Part shown: positions 46,081 to 56,774 of the stretch, in pieces | Position numbering within the stretch: position 1 is the stretch's first letter | Layout of the letters: each line of letters starts with the position of its first letter | Source: Diphasiastrum complanatum | Taxonomy: Eukaryota > Streptophyta > Lycopodiopsida > Lycopodiales > Lycopodiaceae | Length of the DNA stretch: 64,000 bases | NCBI GenBank assembly: GCA_029204225.1 | Contig: CM055096.1 | Span: forward strand, 65,510,370-65,574,369 | Direction: 5' to 3' | Notes under the pieces: generated by a model | What the model was told of the DNA's origin: nothing | The model's input: only the letters and a program-made list of their open reading frames with translations | The model's database searches: none | Made by a program: the position numbers and the translations under genes

Positions 46081-46394
46081 AATTAGATTGAGTATACGTT
46101 CAATTATACCATAAGAGGTATATTTAACTGATAGTTAAAATTACTCTAGTTTAGCATGTCTTTTCATATCTAGTCGTTTCGCGTGGACGACCTAGTAAAG
46201 GCTATCCAAGGCAATGTCTTTTCCTTTTAAAGGTCTTGTCCTTAATTACAAGGCAAGTACTTAGGAGATATATTCTCAAAAAATGTCTTAGGCCTCTTCA
46301 TGATTTATGTTTATCCGGCTCGTATCTTCATTTTCGAGTATATCATGCCATATTCATGCTGATATTCAATATTTAACAATTTCATGGCATCACA
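46081..46394 (-). repeat. L2 LTR, truncated 3' LTR of the second type C element
   Basis: Starts TGTGATGCCATG at 46,394, right after the purine tract GAGGAAGGGGATA (46,395-46,407 on the minus strand), and follows L2 for about 310 bases. It stops at copia sequence. Since the type C ORF lies just upstream, this LTR proves the 3' position of that ORF. Confidence 0.75.
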
Positions 46395-46704
46395 TATCCC
46401 CTTCCTCAAATGTGAAACGTCCTCATGAACATATCATTGTTATTTCGAGGATCATTCACGAAACAACCTGTTCTTCAGATTTTTGTTAAGGTGAAAAGAT
46501 ATTTTTTCATATGTTTTTTCCTTTAGATATTTCTTCGTCTTAGAGAATATGTGTCTTTGTTGTTTCTTTAGATAGGTTGATTTGAGTTGATCTTTGAATT
46601 TGTTGATGAAGACTAGAATCAAACTTCAAAACATCTTCAAAACTTCAAAGATCTGGATTCAGCATCACATAGAAACATCACCACGACATAGGCAAGAATG
46701 AATA

Positions 46705-49355
46705 TTTACAAAGGATTCAATTCTTCATGTAGTTTTTGAGCAAACTCCAAATTTTGTTGAGCCTCAATCAACATCAAGTCTTCTTTGGATTTCGTATAAC
46801 GACCAACTCGTAGGTTGCCGAATTCTTGAAGCTTAACGGGGAGCAATGTTCCATCGAACAGCTCCTAAATTAATTTTCTGTCTACATCTGAATCACTACG
46901 TAGTGTGATTTCTTTACAATAGCGAGCTGAAATCTTATGAAAGAGCTTTTAACATAATATTCTGAACGAAAAACAATGTCTTTGCCGCAAAGGTGCCAAA
47001 CTGCCAAAACGAATATGTACAAAATTGTTTATAACGTATTGACTTCCTTTTGTCTTGCAAATTGTGTTGAATCTCCGCAAAATAATCTGCAAGGTTTCGC
47101 TCCCAATCCATGTAAAGACTGAAAAGTTCAGGATAGGCCATATTTACATTAATCAGCAATCCTACATCGTCGAAAGCGCCTAGATCTGCAACAACTTGTG
47201 GTCTGTACAGTTGAAACTGCGACTTTTGCTTCCAGAAATGTCGCTTGTTGTCTTTGTTTTGCAAGAATTGGAATTATTTGATTTGAATGTATTCGAGAGC
47301 ATACATGGCAGAAGAGCCTATGTATAACTCTGCTGAACCAAAAGGCACGACCTAGAATTTATCCAATTATGCCCCAGTAGAAACATCCTTTCTGCTCGAT
47401 AGACAACTGGGCCCATAACCAGAGAAAGTCGACCGTGTCCCAAGGTTGCGTCCAATCATCGAAGGCGATGCCTTCTGTGCCTGGTAGCATCATGTAATCC
47501 ACACGACATTGTAATTCATTGTTAACTGCATGGGGACACCACTTCCAGAATCGTTCAGCAAATGCATGGAATATTTCAGCACATACCTTCGATTGATTTC
47601 ATCGTGTTCGCTTTGCCTGAGTAGTTACTGTGGCCAAGTCTTGAGTTTGCAACTCAGCAGCTAACTTCTGGTCTTCTAGCTGCTGCTTGAGATCTGACAA
47701 CTCCTGTTCGAGCTTGTCGATCTTCGCGACTGCCTCTAAATACTCTGGATAGTCAGTAACTCCCGAGCAGATAGGCACAACGTGAATTTGTTGCGTTAGA
47801 TCATCAATGCGAAGCAAGGCCTGAAGGTATTCTTTATGAGAGTCTGGCCCGCTACAAGTTGGGGTGTCATCACTAGATAGCTCCTTCAACTCAGCCAACT
47901 CTTCCTTGACAAGTGCCTTCGCATCCTCGAGCAATTGCAAGAACTCGACTCAAAAAATTTTGAGCATTTGGTCTTGGAGCTGGTTCAGTTTCGTGAGGTC
48001 TACTATGATCGAGCTTGCATTGCTGCACAGAGTAAGACCAGCTTCTGCCTTTATTTGAGTCATTCGCTCCTCTTGTAAATGTTTCTGGAGAGCGACATTG
48101 TGTTGATTTGCACCCAGCAGCTGTTGTGTCAAAGAATCATTTGAGTTTGAAAAGCTACAGACTTGGACTCAATCGCCTTATTGGACTGCTTCAAAGAATC
48201 AGCTTTGTTTATTGCAGTCTGAAGCTGTGTTTCGAGAGAATGATTTCGTTCAATCAGTTGCATGTTGTCTGATTCGTGCGAATCGATCTTCTCGAAAGAC
48301 TCATTAAGAGAGTCTTGGCATTTCCTCTCTGAGTTGACAAACTCCATGGTGAGCTTTTGGTGATACTTGCAAACTCATAAACCTCAGCCACTAAATTCTT
48401 GGCTCATTCTAACATGGTGCGGAAGCACTGGGGCTGGTTAGCTGGTTCGTCCTCTTGGTCATCTGCTGCCTCAGTGTCACCTAATGGTGCTACTCGTCCA
48501 CTGCCTTAAGTGTCGGACTGAGTAGCATCGTCATCCGAGGAGCTCAACTCTTCTTCTACTTCTCTGAGGTTGAAGCAGAGATTGGCTTTGATAAATCAGC
48601 ATTAGCGGCTCCATCCGTGTCCACGGTCGTAATAGCAGGTGCATCAGTTTGAGAAGCACCAACATCTGTTGTGGTAGCTGTGGAGTCAGGAGGCTAGAAA
48701 GGTCAATGGGTTTTGGAGGCAATAGCCGTCCCATCAGCATGGTTTTCTCTTGATCGTTTAACACTCCAAAATGTTCGCATAGTCGCGAAACGTGTGCTCC
48801 GACTCCAAATTTTTTTTGGTGTATAATCCACCTCAAAAATGCCTTGTAAGCGATAACACCGAAGCCAAAAAGATAACCAACTAGCGCATCCAATATATAT
48901 CCAAAATTTTGCACATAAATGGTTGCAGCCGCATCTGCCAAAAATATTGCTTGATTGGCGTATTTACAAAACAGCTTAAAGGTGGTATTCTTTATCATCG
49001 ACATTTTTTACCCCTTCATGGGTATGAAGCAATTACTCAGAAAATGGGCAGCTTCATCCACTGAATCTTTGTTTGTAGAAACAAGTTTACCATCCAATGG
49101 TAATCCCAGCGCTGTGCAGAACACTTCTTCAGAGATAGTGAAAAATTTGCCTTGCACATGGACTTTGAAATCCACCGCAGAAACTGCGTGGATGGAATTC
49201 ACAGATTTAGTACTGACTTCGGACAAAATGACTAAAGGATCCACTTTTAAATTTCCCAACCCGCATTGATCCAAAAAGGACTGGATTGATGCCAGGCGGA
49301 TTCCTGCGCGTGCTTTCTAGGTAATTGAGGAGCTAGAAGTCGATCCAAAAGCCAT
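46705..49355 (-). pseudogene. Type C 3' ORF, copy 2 (most complete)
   Basis: About 880 codons in broken frames. N-terminal globular part (MAFGSTSSSS, FTISEEVFCTALGLP, NFGYILDALVGYLFGFGVIA); acidic/Ser linker; coiled coil from 48,350 to 47,600 (MQLIERNHSLETQLQTAIN, DKLEQELSDLKQQLEDQKLA); C-terminal part with HAFAERFWKWCPHAVNNEL, AFDDWTQPWDTVDFLWLW and ELFDGTLLPVKLQEFGNLRV. It ends near 46,705, about 300 bases before the purine tract and L2 LTR. The hydrophobic N-terminal stretch is short and not clearly a membrane segment. No catalytic motif is visible. Function unknown. Confidence 0.6.
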
Positions 49356-49770
49356 TGTATCGAATAATTCACAAAAGCTCCATAGATCGCGACAGATCGT
49401 AAGAGAGTGCTTGATCACAAAAATTTTGACCGAAGGAAAGCATGAAAACGCAAGAAGAAAGTGTGAAGAAAAAAAATAGAAAATAGCTTGTGATATGCAG
49501 AAGCGGTGTGGAGAGGATGATGACGAGCCATTGGTGACATGACATCTGTCATTTCCATTATTAAGGATGTGCATGGCTTAGAGTTTCAAACTATGATTTG
49601 ACAGGTCAATCTTAATGACAGAAAACCGTTTGTGAAAAGAAAAGAAATAAATAAATAAGAAACAATATCCGTTTTGATATGTGGGCATACATAAGTGTGA
49701 ATAATGTTCACCTGGCCATCATTTTGAATGGAGGAATACAAAAGGTAAGTCGAGAGATTCTCAAAAATAT
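49356..49770 (-). other. Leader of type C ORF copy 2, truncated
   Basis: Matches 1,563-1,970 and stops at 49,770, where it joins sequence of the SIN3-like gene. No gene is seen. Confidence 0.5.
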
Positions 49771-49802
49771 TAAGAACAAACTTTTCTGAATACTTCAAAT
49801 AC
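49771..49802 (+). repeat. 32-base direct repeat at the repeat/gene boundary (unit 1)
   Basis: TAAGAACAAACTTTTCTGAA and the next 12 bases recur exactly at 50,176-50,207 within the intron of the SIN3-like gene, 405 bases away. This unit sits exactly at the truncated end of the type C element. It is too long for an LTR target duplication. Confidence 0.85.
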
Positions 49803-49880
49803 CAAAATGAGTAGATTCAAACTATGGGCCAGAACAATAAAAACATTTTCCTGATGGAGGCTCTAGTGAACTTCACTTAC

Positions 49881-51138
49881 AAACTTGTTTCCTTTACGAC
49901 ACGTGGTGAGGATTTCCAGAAAGGCCTTGTAGACTTGCTCGTCATGTTCAAAACGTGTCTATGATCGCTTTTACGCGATCAAGGGGGACCTGTCATAGAA
50001 AGACAGATTTTTGCCATCCAGTATTCCAAAACCATGAGTTTTCATGATGAAAAAAAGTGAAATTTAACAAGATTCAAGTGCTCTTAAGATAATAAACGTC
50101 TCTCTAGAATCAGACATAATGCCAAAAGAAAACTCTTTTCAACTAAGCACTGCCATTTGAAAGATTGACACCATCTAAGAACAAACTTTTCTGAATACTT
50201 CAAATACAAAGTTAGATTCTGCATACTGTTTGCTTCTGAAATCATAGTCACATAGAGGTAAACGATCCTCTTATTTCTCTAACTTACTTAGAAGCACAGA
50301 AAACTGTAAGATTGAATTTTGAAAAGTCCAGGGTATATAGCCCATGTTATCATGGTCCAAAACCATAGACTAGAAATTTCTGAAATGGCAAACTAACACG
50401 AGCTTTTTAGGCATGCCGGATTGATCACCTTGATCCTGTTCACGTAATCCACAGGCTGCTTTTTAGGCGGTGGAGGAGTTTCCTCTTCGAGTGGAAGCGT
50501 TATTTCATAGCCCTTTGGGAGAAATGTGTTGAAACCTATTATTAACCGGGGATGACCCCTAAATAGATCTTTCACTCTAGCAATGACTCCTGCAGGGTCG
50601 ATCCTGAAAGCCACACACTAGCCTACTTAAGATACAAGCTATACATTATTTGGCAAAATTGACAAGCCTTTGGTGTTGAAGTTAATCACAAATATGGGTT
50701 CATCAGAGTAGAAACTGTAGATACCTCTGTTCCTTGAAATGTTGGAAGACTTCTAAAAAATCGTCATAATGGTCTTTGTCATCTTTAAATCTATCTTTCA
50801 CTGCCTTCAGGTATTGTAATGCATCATCCCGCGTTTTCACTCCCTGGGATCCAGCGTGCAGCTGTCTGCACAGGTTCACTTCTGCTCCCAGAGGAAGGTA
50901 CCAAACAGCAAATGATCAACAAAGAAATACAAATGAGGAATTTGATGTCAAAACGAAATCTTGAATGGAACCTAATATCCCTATATCGTGCCGTAAGTCG
51001 AGAAATTTGAACAAAGAAAATGAGAGCAAAAAACAATATACAAAGAGGCAATGTACAAGCTTACGATTCTCCTGAAGCACTTGCAGGTCGTTTCAGATGT
51101 GGACCGAATGAGCTATCGTGATCTCTATGGCGCTTCAT
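49881..51138 (-). CDS. SNL: SIN3-like transcriptional corepressor, 5' part (exons 1-4)
   Basis: Coding exons on the minus strand: 51,138-51,065, 50,865-50,725, 50,603-50,429 and 49,958-49,881, joined by GT-AG introns in consistent phase to 156 residues. The start [12 protein letters not shown]...[10 protein letters not shown] resembles plant SIN3-like N-termini (a second Met lies five codons upstream at 51,153). Residues about 38-108 are PAH1: [37 protein letters not shown] and [15 protein letters not shown]. Then [18 protein letters not shown] begins the segment before PAH2. SIN3 proteins are nuclear scaffolds that bring histone deacetylase to DNA-bound factors, PAH1 being a factor-binding four-helix domain. 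Known proteins exceed 1,000 residues. Later exons are not found in the 49.8 kb to the left, so the gene is either truncated or has a very long intron. Confidence 0.88.
50176..50207 (+). repeat. 32-base direct repeat (unit 2) in intron 3
   Basis: Exact match to 49,771-49,802. It lies between exon 3 (50,429) and exon 4 (49,958) and is presumably the source of the copy at the element boundary. Confidence 0.85.
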
Positions 51139-51451
51139 GCTGCTGCTATTCATCAACAGATTGAGATGATGTGTTTTTTTATCCTTTGTTGTAACACGCC
51201 TTCTTAGGATTGATCACATGCCAACACCACATACATAGTAACTCCCCATGAAACAGCAGCAACGATCCACTACTAAAGCAAACATCACAGAGCCATAAAG
51301 GCTTGATCCACAGGAAACACGCATACGTGAAAGAGGTCCGCCGATAAGCAGCCAGCTAAGAAACAACACAATATTCTACACAAGCACACAAAGCATGAAA
51401 AGCCAGCACAATAAACAGCAAGCACTGAAGCAAAAAGAAAGAAAAATTTAC

Positions 51452-51730
51452 CTGTGAAGCAAAAACGAAGCGATGCAAGGGCAATTAGATGCGATATGCC
51501 AAGGGATAATGTGAGCGGATTTGTGAAGCCACGTCCTGGTTGAAGATCGAAAACGAGACGACCAAATAAATCGCAGCCGAGAGCAGCCTGCCTCCCTGAC
51601 ACAGCCAGCAGCAGCAGCAGCAGCAAAAGCGAGCGAGCAGCGACGATCAATAACGACGACGACGATGGAAGAAAAGAAAGAGAGAAGCCAAGCAACGAAC
51701 GCGAGAAAACTTGAAGCAAAGCGCGCGAGA
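51452..51730 (-). other. SNL: 5' untranslated exon of the SIN3-like gene
   Basis: Runs from the expected start site, about 30 bases below the TATA box, to a CACAG|GTAAAT donor at 51,452/51,451. GC-rich with CGTCGTCGTCG and CTGCTGCTGCTG runs, unlike the surrounding repeats. It would be spliced to the ATG exon; the acceptor near 51,140-51,155 is uncertain (AATAG before CAGCAGCATGAAG is one option). Confidence 0.6.
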
Positions 51731-51756
51731 GAGGGGAGAGGCCTTTGAGGACTTTG

Positions 51757-51764
51757 TATTTATA
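51757..51764 (-). promoter_or_regulatory. SNL: TATA box of the SIN3-like gene
   Basis: The minus strand reads CACTATAAATACAAAG in a low-repeat, GC-rich region, followed by a CT-rich untranslated leader. Confidence 0.65.
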
Positions 51765-51792
51765 GTGTGATTTTTCTGTCGTAAAATCCGAC

Positions 51793-51812
51793 CGCCGCTA
51801 AGGCTAGCGGCG
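51793..51812. promoter_or_regulatory. Perfect GC-rich inverted repeat upstream of TATA
   Basis: CGCCGCTA-AGGC-TAGCGGCG, an 8-base stem with a 4-base loop, some 30 bases upstream of the TATA box. It may bind a dimeric factor. Further GC-rich dyads (GGCCGAATTTGGCC) follow at 51,957-51,970. Confidence 0.4.
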
Positions 51813-52865
51813 ATTTGGCCAAATACGGCGACAAGGCTAGCCTGGAATTCAAATGACACGCGCGCTCTTACTTCCCTCGTCGTTCGATTCTCCCACGCAT
51901 TTTTTATCTTGCCACGTCTCATAAGATCCGAATGAAGGGCCGAATGGCCTGTCCCGGCCGAATTTGGCCGCGACTACTTTTGGAGGAATCTCCATCTAGA
52001 CCAACCACTCTATATCTTAGCTCATACCCCTTTTTTTTAAGAGAAAAATAGGCGTTCCACTCTTGAGGCCCCCCAAATGACCTGGCACGGCAAATAGACC
52101 AAAGTGGAAGGCCCTTCAATCGCCTAAGGATCTTCTCTTTTGCGAAATTGGGATCGAGATCTTTTAGTTTCTTATAACCGCTTTTGATAGTTGGTACATT
52201 GCGTTATCTTTTGTCCAAGGGTGGAACTAAACAATTGCACTAATACAAGATCAAAGGCACTAATCTCACAACATATATCTAAGGCAAGGCTCTTCGTGAG
52301 GGATAAAGCCCCCTAAACATACGCTTTACGAACATGAGCGCCCAAGTGATTTGTCGAGCATAGATAGCTGATGGATTTCTCTTTAAACATGTTATGATGA
52401 AGTTGTTTTTGGGCATAATGCTTGAGCATCTCAAGCGATGTGCCCTAAAATTCTAGACTTAATAAAAAAATGGAGCATGAGTGAATACGTTGAAAATGGT
52501 AAATTTTCTAATGGGGGTGAATATCTAGACCAACAAATTGCCCAACGCCTAAGAATATACGTAGACAATGACAGTGAAGCCTAAGAATAAAAATGGACAA
52601 GGTGATCGAAGAAGCGATCATGAGAGGCCTTACCTCGTAAAAGACATGAATTCTTAAGGGTGGTAAGGATTAATATGACCAAGTGAAAAGTGAGAGCTAA
52701 AAAATGGCACATTGGGATCCCTTTGTAGGAGGGAGGAGGACTATAATGAAAAAACTAGATAAAATTATAGTGTTCTTAAGTATTTGCGCATGTCATACTT
52801 CAACTCATTTTTATTATGCCATGGAGTTGAATAATATCTATATGTAATTTGCGTTTGGGCTAATA
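51813..52865. other. Upstream region of the SIN3-like gene, no gene seen
   Basis: GC-rich to about 52,100, then AT-rich. No reading frame, RNA gene or match to the window's repeats is recognised. Confidence 0.45.
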
Positions 52866-52869
52866 GGAG

Positions 52870-53235
52870 ACAATATCTCAATGGAAGCTGAAGGATGGCA
52901 AATCTCAGACACACAAATCGGTCATGTGTCTGAAGCTCAAACCTCAAAAGAAGTCTGGGACATCTTGAACACATTGCACAATGTGCGGGACATAGCTTCT
53001 AAGCTACACCTCAGATGGAGATTCTTCTCCCTCAAGATGACAAATGGTGATTCACTTCAGAATCACATCAACCAGTTCAAGAACTTGCCGCAATAGATGG
53101 GCATTGTCGGATCAGTCATAGACTATCAAGACACAATAATGACACTGCTTTCAAGCTTGCCAAGCTCATATGACAACTGGGTGATGATCATCACGACACA
53201 CCCAGAGCTAACTCTATCAAGAGTCATCACTTTCA
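52870..53235 (+). pseudogene. Copia gag (UBN2-type) fragment
   Basis: WQISDTQIGHVSEAQTSKEV, VWDILNTLHNVRDIASKLHL, FFSLKMTNGDSLQNHINQF, a stop, then DTIMTLLSSLPSSYDNW. The SSLPSSY motif is typical of copia gag. It is joined directly to a 5'-truncated L2 LTR at 53,236, as another copia gag piece is at 5.8-6.3 kb. Confidence 0.7.
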
Positions 53236-54107
53236 CCCCGTAGAACATATATTGATCTCACACTTCAGTCTCGAACATCGAGAGAAAAGAGTTTATGTAT
53301 ATGTAAGAGGTTGAAGAAGTGAATAGAGTGCTGAGAGCACTTATCTCCGTTCTCCGCACTATTGAGTGTGAGTGATCCTGAGTCTACTAGCAATCTCTAA
53401 CGCATTACATGAATTACTCTCTGATCAGATAGACTCTCTAGCGCATTACAGTCGTTTATTGTGTATTCGTAAAACATGCTCTAAAGAACTGTCTCAAAAT
53501 CATCTTATTCGTCTGTTGCGAATACTTTCTTTTCAGCACTCGAATAACATCTACCTTTGTTACAATTTAGCACGATCATTGAATAAAACTGTATGTAAAC
53601 ATATGAGATGACAGTCCCTGTCCGAAGAATTGAGTCTTTGATATGTGTTCCTGATTGTAACTGACATAAGATTCTAATGTGCTCTAGAATTATTTGTGTT
53701 CTTTAACCATAACCTTGGACTTAAGTTGTTGAGGACTTCTTTGTCTAGAAACGAACAGTTCACGAACGCGATAAATTAATTGTCTACACAACAACGAATA
53801 CATTGAACATTTCTTGACTCTCTGTTGACACCTTAATCATCCGGAGTGTAGTACTACCGTACTACTCTGATAACATCTCATCTGTAGAACGCATTTCATT
53901 CGATTTGATAGAGGCCAGATTGTTGTTCTAAAATTATTAACATTACACACCCCAAACACAAGTATTACTGGTTACTCTCTAATGTCTGTTGACAACCTAA
54001 ATAACACTCGAAACCACTTGTCATAATTGTATCAAATACATAACTTTCTAATGTTGTCCGCTGTGGGAACAACATTATTTACTACAAAATCTATATTAAC
54101 CTTGTTG
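53236..54107 (+). repeat. L2 LTR, 5'-truncated, plus orientation
   Basis: Matches L2 from CCCCGTAGAACATATATTGA to near its end (CTTGTTGGTATAGTA). About 370 bases of its 5' end are missing. It separates copia gag pieces of opposite orientation. Confidence 0.7.
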
Positions 54108-54400
54108 GTATAGTACAACAGTATCCCACAGCTCCTTTGCTTTAGAGATTTTAGCCAGAGACTATCCTCGATGGATGAAGATAACATGACTACTGCCTTG
54201 TCAATCTTCTCCCTCCATTCGCGTAGCTCCTTGTCTGTTGTTGTAGGCATCTTCTCAGTGCCATCTACCTAGGAAAATAATTCTTCTCCCTTTAGTATTA
54301 GCGAGGTCTTAACCTTCCATGCCAGGAAGTTAGATCCTGATGAATCGAGGATTGTACAGATCTTGGGTGCTGAAGCGAAATCAAATTAATCGCGAACAAA
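54108..54400 (-). pseudogene. Copia gag N-terminal fragment
   Basis: SGSNFLAWKVKTSLILKGEE, a stop, VDGTEKMPTTTDKELREWRE, KIDKAVVMLSSSIEDSLWLK. This is the start of a copia gag (DUF4219/UBN2 type, recalled), cut by the L2 LTR at 54,107. Confidence 0.65.
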
Positions 54401-55112
54401 CAACAATTCAGATGGATTTCGGATATGATTGCTGGTCATTGTCGGCTATATCATTCCTACAGTCCTCCAGAATGTAGACAGACACTATTGACCTATGTTT
54501 TAGATTAGTATAGCATTCAACAAAACTGAACCAATGTGCGGAATAGATAATACAGGTGAGTAAGATGCACAAGAGATAGCAGACAATAATTCATTTAAGA
54601 TCAGACAAAATTAAGAGTGATATGTGCGTAATAGCTACAGTATCATCTATTGATCCTCTCGTTTTTCGAACGTTGTATGGCAGACCCACACAACGCGTTG
54701 GTGTGAGAGAAGCGATGTTCTCCCACGAGTAATGTCTTGCTTACTAGCAGACTTCTTGGATCTTTGTGGATACTGCTCACAAAACTTGTCTCGGACTCCT
54801 ATTCTGTGTTCTGTGTATTGTCTATTTGCTATTGCATGTATCTTATACATTCAAAGTAGCACACCAGATCAGATAGACTAAACAATCTATAACTAATCAT
54901 GGATAAACAAAAAAATGGATTAGGCATGTCCTAACGCCCTTCCACTGATGTCATCAAATCAGATCAGGGTTTTGTAGTCCATGGTACTTGCATGATCTTC
55001 CTGATCCTTTGGAGCGTGAAGGTCAAAAAGTGTCGCGAAGATTTTTGCGTCGCTTCGAGCCGTTTGACTTTCTCTTGCTGTATCACCAATAATTTTCTTT
55101 CGTGAACTCCCA
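54401..55112. other. No gene seen
   Basis: May include the leader or LTR of the copia gag at 54.1-54.4 kb, but no LTR end, primer site or frame can be supported. Confidence 0.35.
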
Positions 55113-55779
55113 TGAGAGCGATAACATAAAACAAATTCAACATGCAAGGATGATTCACAATTAGTTCTAAGATCCATAACACTAAGCATTAACCCTACAT
55201 CCATTAACACTAAATCCACAATGATGATAGCTTACTCTTTCTCTCTCTTCCCTTCTCTCTCACAAAAAGCATAAGAAATAGCAATTCCAGCAAACTTCAA
55301 ATCCAACAATTAGCATATACAGTAAAAATATGTGAGATGGAGAAAAAGTGATAAAGAGCAAGGACATTCACAAATCCGATCCATAAGAGAGCCAATCTGC
55401 TTGTATTGAAATAAAGAGAGAACATGTACAATCATTCGAAATTGTTACTTATATAAGAAATTGAGGAGATGGGCGTCCCAATTCCTATTGGCTAATTCCT
55501 ACCTCCCTAACTATTCAAATTTTAAAAAAGAGTAGGAACCCATTCAATAATTGGAGGGAACCAATTTGAAATTGAAATTTGGTGGGAACCCCAACTTTAT
55601 CCACTAACTTGACATTTAGACCTGCGACATTAAAAGTCCCGCAAAAAGGCCTAAAGTCCTTTTATTAACTTGTGGCCAATCAAATAACTATGTGATCATC
55701 GGATTGGACTTACACACACAGGGTGCCAAATCCCTCTCACTTATTAACTAGAGTTAGGCTTGTCTTGGCAAACCCTTCA
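55113..55779 (-). repeat. LTR-B, copy 2
   Basis: 667 bases, minus strand TGAAGGGTTTGCCAAGAC to ...ATCGCTCTCA, the same length as 56,093-56,759 and about 97 percent alike by eye. It contains a TATA box (TTATATAAG) near 55,451-55,459. Confidence 0.75.
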
Positions 55780-56092
55780 CTAAGTGCAAATAATTCTAAG
55801 TGCTCACTATGGGAAAAATAGTCTGCTCTTGGGTAGAGAGAGAAAATCAAGTCATAAATCTTGGGTAGAAAGAGAATGAGTCCAAAACACCAAAATCTCA
55901 ATATTCACAATATGGCAAAACATGCCAACATTTCCCTACATCAAAGAGGCTCAAATTCCTATAGTGGAGTTGCATGGAAAGTCCACTTTACTTGGTTAAC
56001 TCAACTAACAAGGATCCACATGTTCAACCCTAGATCCAAGCACACAAGCATCAAGGAGATGAAGTTAGTCGTCACGCGCAGGTTTGATCCCA
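55780..56092. other. 313-base interval between the two LTR-B copies
   Basis: No coding signal. The minus strand just after the upstream LTR reads TGGGATCAAACCTGCGCG, which does not match a primer site I recognise. Confidence 0.4.
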
Positions 56093-56759
56093 TGAGAGCG
56101 ATAGCATAAAACAAATCCAACATGCGAGGATGATTCACAATTAGTTCTAAGATCCATTAACACTAAGCATTAACCCTACATCCATTAACACTAAATCCAC
56201 AATGATGATAGCTTACTCTTTTTGTTCTTCTCTTCTCTCTCACAAAAAGCATAAGAAATAGCAATTCCAATAAACTTCAAATCCAACAATTGGCAAATAC
56301 AAAGAAAATATGTGAGATGGAGAGAAAGTGATAAAGAGCAAGGACATTCACAAATCTGATCCATAAGAGAGCCAATCTGCTTGTATTGAAATAAAGAGAG
56401 AACATGTACAATCATTCGAAATTGTTACTTATATAAGAAATTGAGGAGATGGGTGCCCCAATTTCTATTGGCTAACTCCTACCTCCCTAACTATTCAAAT
56501 TTTAAAAAAGAGTGGAAACCCATTCAATAATTGGAGGGAACCAATTTGAAATTGAAATTTGGTGGGAACCCCAACTTTATTCACTAACTTGACATTTAGA
56601 CCTGCGACATTAAAAGTCCGACAAAAAGGCCTAAAGTCCTTTTATTAACTTGTAACTAATCAAATAACTATGTGATCATCGGGTTGGACTTACACACACA
56701 GGGTGCCAAATCCCTCTCACTTATTAACTAGAGTTAGGCTTGTCTTGGCAAACCCTTCA
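56093..56759 (-). repeat. LTR-B, 3' LTR of the type B gypsy element
   Basis: 667 bases following a polypurine tract. Shares patches with LTR-A (TGGCACCCTGTGTGTGTAAG against TGGCATCCTGCGCGCGTAAG; ATTTCTTATGCTTTTTGTG against ATTTCTTCCATGCTTTTTG), so A and B are sister LTR families. Confidence 0.75.
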
Positions 56760-56760
56760 A

Positions 56761-56774
56761 CAGTATCCCCCACC
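56761..56774 (-). promoter_or_regulatory. Polypurine tract before LTR-B
   Basis: GGTGGGGGATACTG on the minus strand ends one base before the LTR start and follows the end of the type B ORF. Confidence 0.65.

Noticed and set aside
50176-50207. 32-base repeat as a retrotransposon target-site duplication
   Set aside because: LTR elements make 4-6 bp duplications; the second copy is 405 bases from the element, not at its other end.
51285-51922. Two minus-strand frames of 91-144 codons upstream of the SIN3-like start
   Set aside because: They span the untranslated exon, an intron and the promoter, with low-complexity Leu runs from CTG/CTC tracts.
55861-56109. Plus-strand 82-codon frame between LTR-B copies
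   Set aside because: No protein-like pattern and it overlaps the LTR edge.
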